Below, in pieces: positions 13,975 through 14,482 of a stretch of DNA of 14,482 bases. The stretch's first letter is position 1. Every line of letters begins with the position of its first letter. Below the pieces are notes generated by a model. The model saw nothing but the letters and a program-made list of their open reading frames with translations. It did no database searches and was not told the origin of the DNA. Made by a program: the position numbers and the translations under genes. Source of the stretch: a bacterium (GTDB taxonomy: Bacteria; Vulcanimicrobiota; Vulcanimicrobiia; Vulcanimicrobiales; SCRA01); contig JAGWST010000124.1 in NCBI GenBank assembly GCA_028869325.1, forward strand, positions 1-14,482. The letters are read 5' to 3'.

Positions 13975-14482
13975 TCAAAACTTCACCATCTCGCGCATGC
14001 GTTGCTTCATGCGGTCCGTGGAGATCATGAACTCCTCCTCCAGCGGCAGGGCATAGCCCATGGCCGGCACGTCGGGGCCGCAGAGACGGCCGATGGGGGC
14101 GTCGAGGTCGAAGAGCGCCGCCTCGGCCACCATGGCGGCGATCTCTGCGCCGATGCCGCCGAACTTGTTGTCCTCGTGGATGATGAGCAGCTTGCGCGTC
14201 TTGCGCACGCTGGCCAGGATCGTCTGCTTGTCCATGGGGCGGATGGAGCGGAGATCGATCACCTCGACCTTCAGGCTCTCCTCCGCGTCGAGCTGATTGG
14301 CCGCCTCGAGCGCTTGATGGACGTTGAGCCCGTAGCTCACGACCGTGAGCTGTCCGCCCTCCTTGCGCACGGCCGCCTTGCCGAGCGGAATCGTGTAGTG
14401 GCCCTGCGGCACCTCGCCCTTGATCAGGCGGTACGTCTTCTTGTGCTCGAGATAGAGCACCGGGTCGGGGTCGTCGATCGCC
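13975..14482 (-). CDS. 2-oxoacid dehydrogenase E1 beta subunit, C-terminal part, runs off right edge
   Basis: The C-terminal 169 residues of a transketolase-like E1 beta subunit, open to the window edge. It begins AIDDPDPVLYLEHKKTYRL, matching the family's DPNPV-FLEHK stretch; the GTG at 14460 inside it is not a real start. Then come QGHYTIPLGKAAVRKEG, LTVVSYGLNVHQALEAA, VEVIDLRSIRPMDKQT and LLIIHEDNKFGGIGAEIAAM of the C-terminal domain, ending in RMKQRMREMVKF. With the alpha subunit (not in the window), E1 uses thiamine diphosphate to decarboxylate a 2-oxoacid and load the lipoyl group of E2, which is encoded directly downstream. The closest resemblance is to branched-chain or acetoin-type E1 beta. 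Confidence 0.92.
   Translation of the reverse strand, partial: AIDDPDPVLYLEHKKTYRLIKGEVPQGHYTIPLGKAAVRKEGGQLTVVSYGLNVHQALEAANQLDAEESLKVEVIDLRSIRPMDKQTILASVRKTRKLLIIHEDNKFGGIGAEIAAMVAEAALFDLDAPIGRLCGPDVPAMGYALPLEEEFMISTDRMKQRMREMVKF

Noticed and set aside
1..14482. Search by eye for CRISPR repeats, tRNA/rRNA, insertion sequences and phage genes
   Set aside because: No spaced direct repeats, cloverleaf-like sequences, transposase motifs or terminal inverted repeats were recognised; nearly all of the window is explained by protein genes.

Overview
This is a GC-rich (clearly above 60% by eye) bacterial chromosomal segment with tightly packed genes, mostly housekeeping and metabolic. Stop-start overlaps are frequent, and many genes have weak or absent Shine-Dalgarno (SD) sequences. 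The gene mix (queuosine synthesis, DUF1343/GH171, DUF4438, 2-oxoacid dehydrogenase, glycolate oxidase-like flavoproteins, ECF sigma with zinc-finger anti-sigma) fits an uncultured high-GC lineage such as Eremiobacterota or a relative. That placement is a guess, because there is no rRNA or marker gene. No tRNA, rRNA, CRISPR array, insertion sequence or prophage gene was seen.

Layout: 1-542 (-) is the N-terminal part of a secreted M28-family peptidase running off the left edge. Divergent from it are a class I SAM methyltransferase (615-1334, +), a fosmidomycin-resistance-type MFS transporter (1388-2623, +) and a 44-residue single-span membrane protein (2663-2797, +) resembling the start of cytochrome c oxidase subunit IV. 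Facing these is a two-gene flavoprotein unit, glcD (4139-5557, -) and glcE (2806-4119, -), without the iron-sulfur partner glcF. Divergent from glcD is a four-gene unit: secreted cupredoxin (5653-5988), exported metallophosphoesterase (5998-6873), ECF sigma factor (6842-7417) and membrane zinc-finger anti-sigma factor (7404-8036).

The next block on the minus strand is queD (9871-10224), queE (9299-9874) and a DUF1343/NamZ-like exo-muramidase (8070-9302). They are joined by stop-start overlaps, so 7-deazaguanine synthesis is co-transcribed with a cell-wall recycling enzyme. Divergent from queD is a DUF4438 protein (10285-11151, +), which converges with and overlaps a methylated-DNA repair methyltransferase (11143-11676, -). 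The right end is a minus-strand 2-oxoacid dehydrogenase operon: E1 beta (13975 to the right edge), E2 (12646-13953) and an alpha/beta hydrolase (11750-12637) starting 8 bases after the E2 stop.

The most distinctive parts are the copper-protein/phosphoesterase/sigma/anti-sigma module, which looks like a self-regulated extracytoplasmic stress unit with no described function that I know of, and the hairpin-rich 95-base gap in front of it. Next come the queuosine/muramidase coupling and the orphan COX4-like mini-protein. I see no defence system or clearly new large system.
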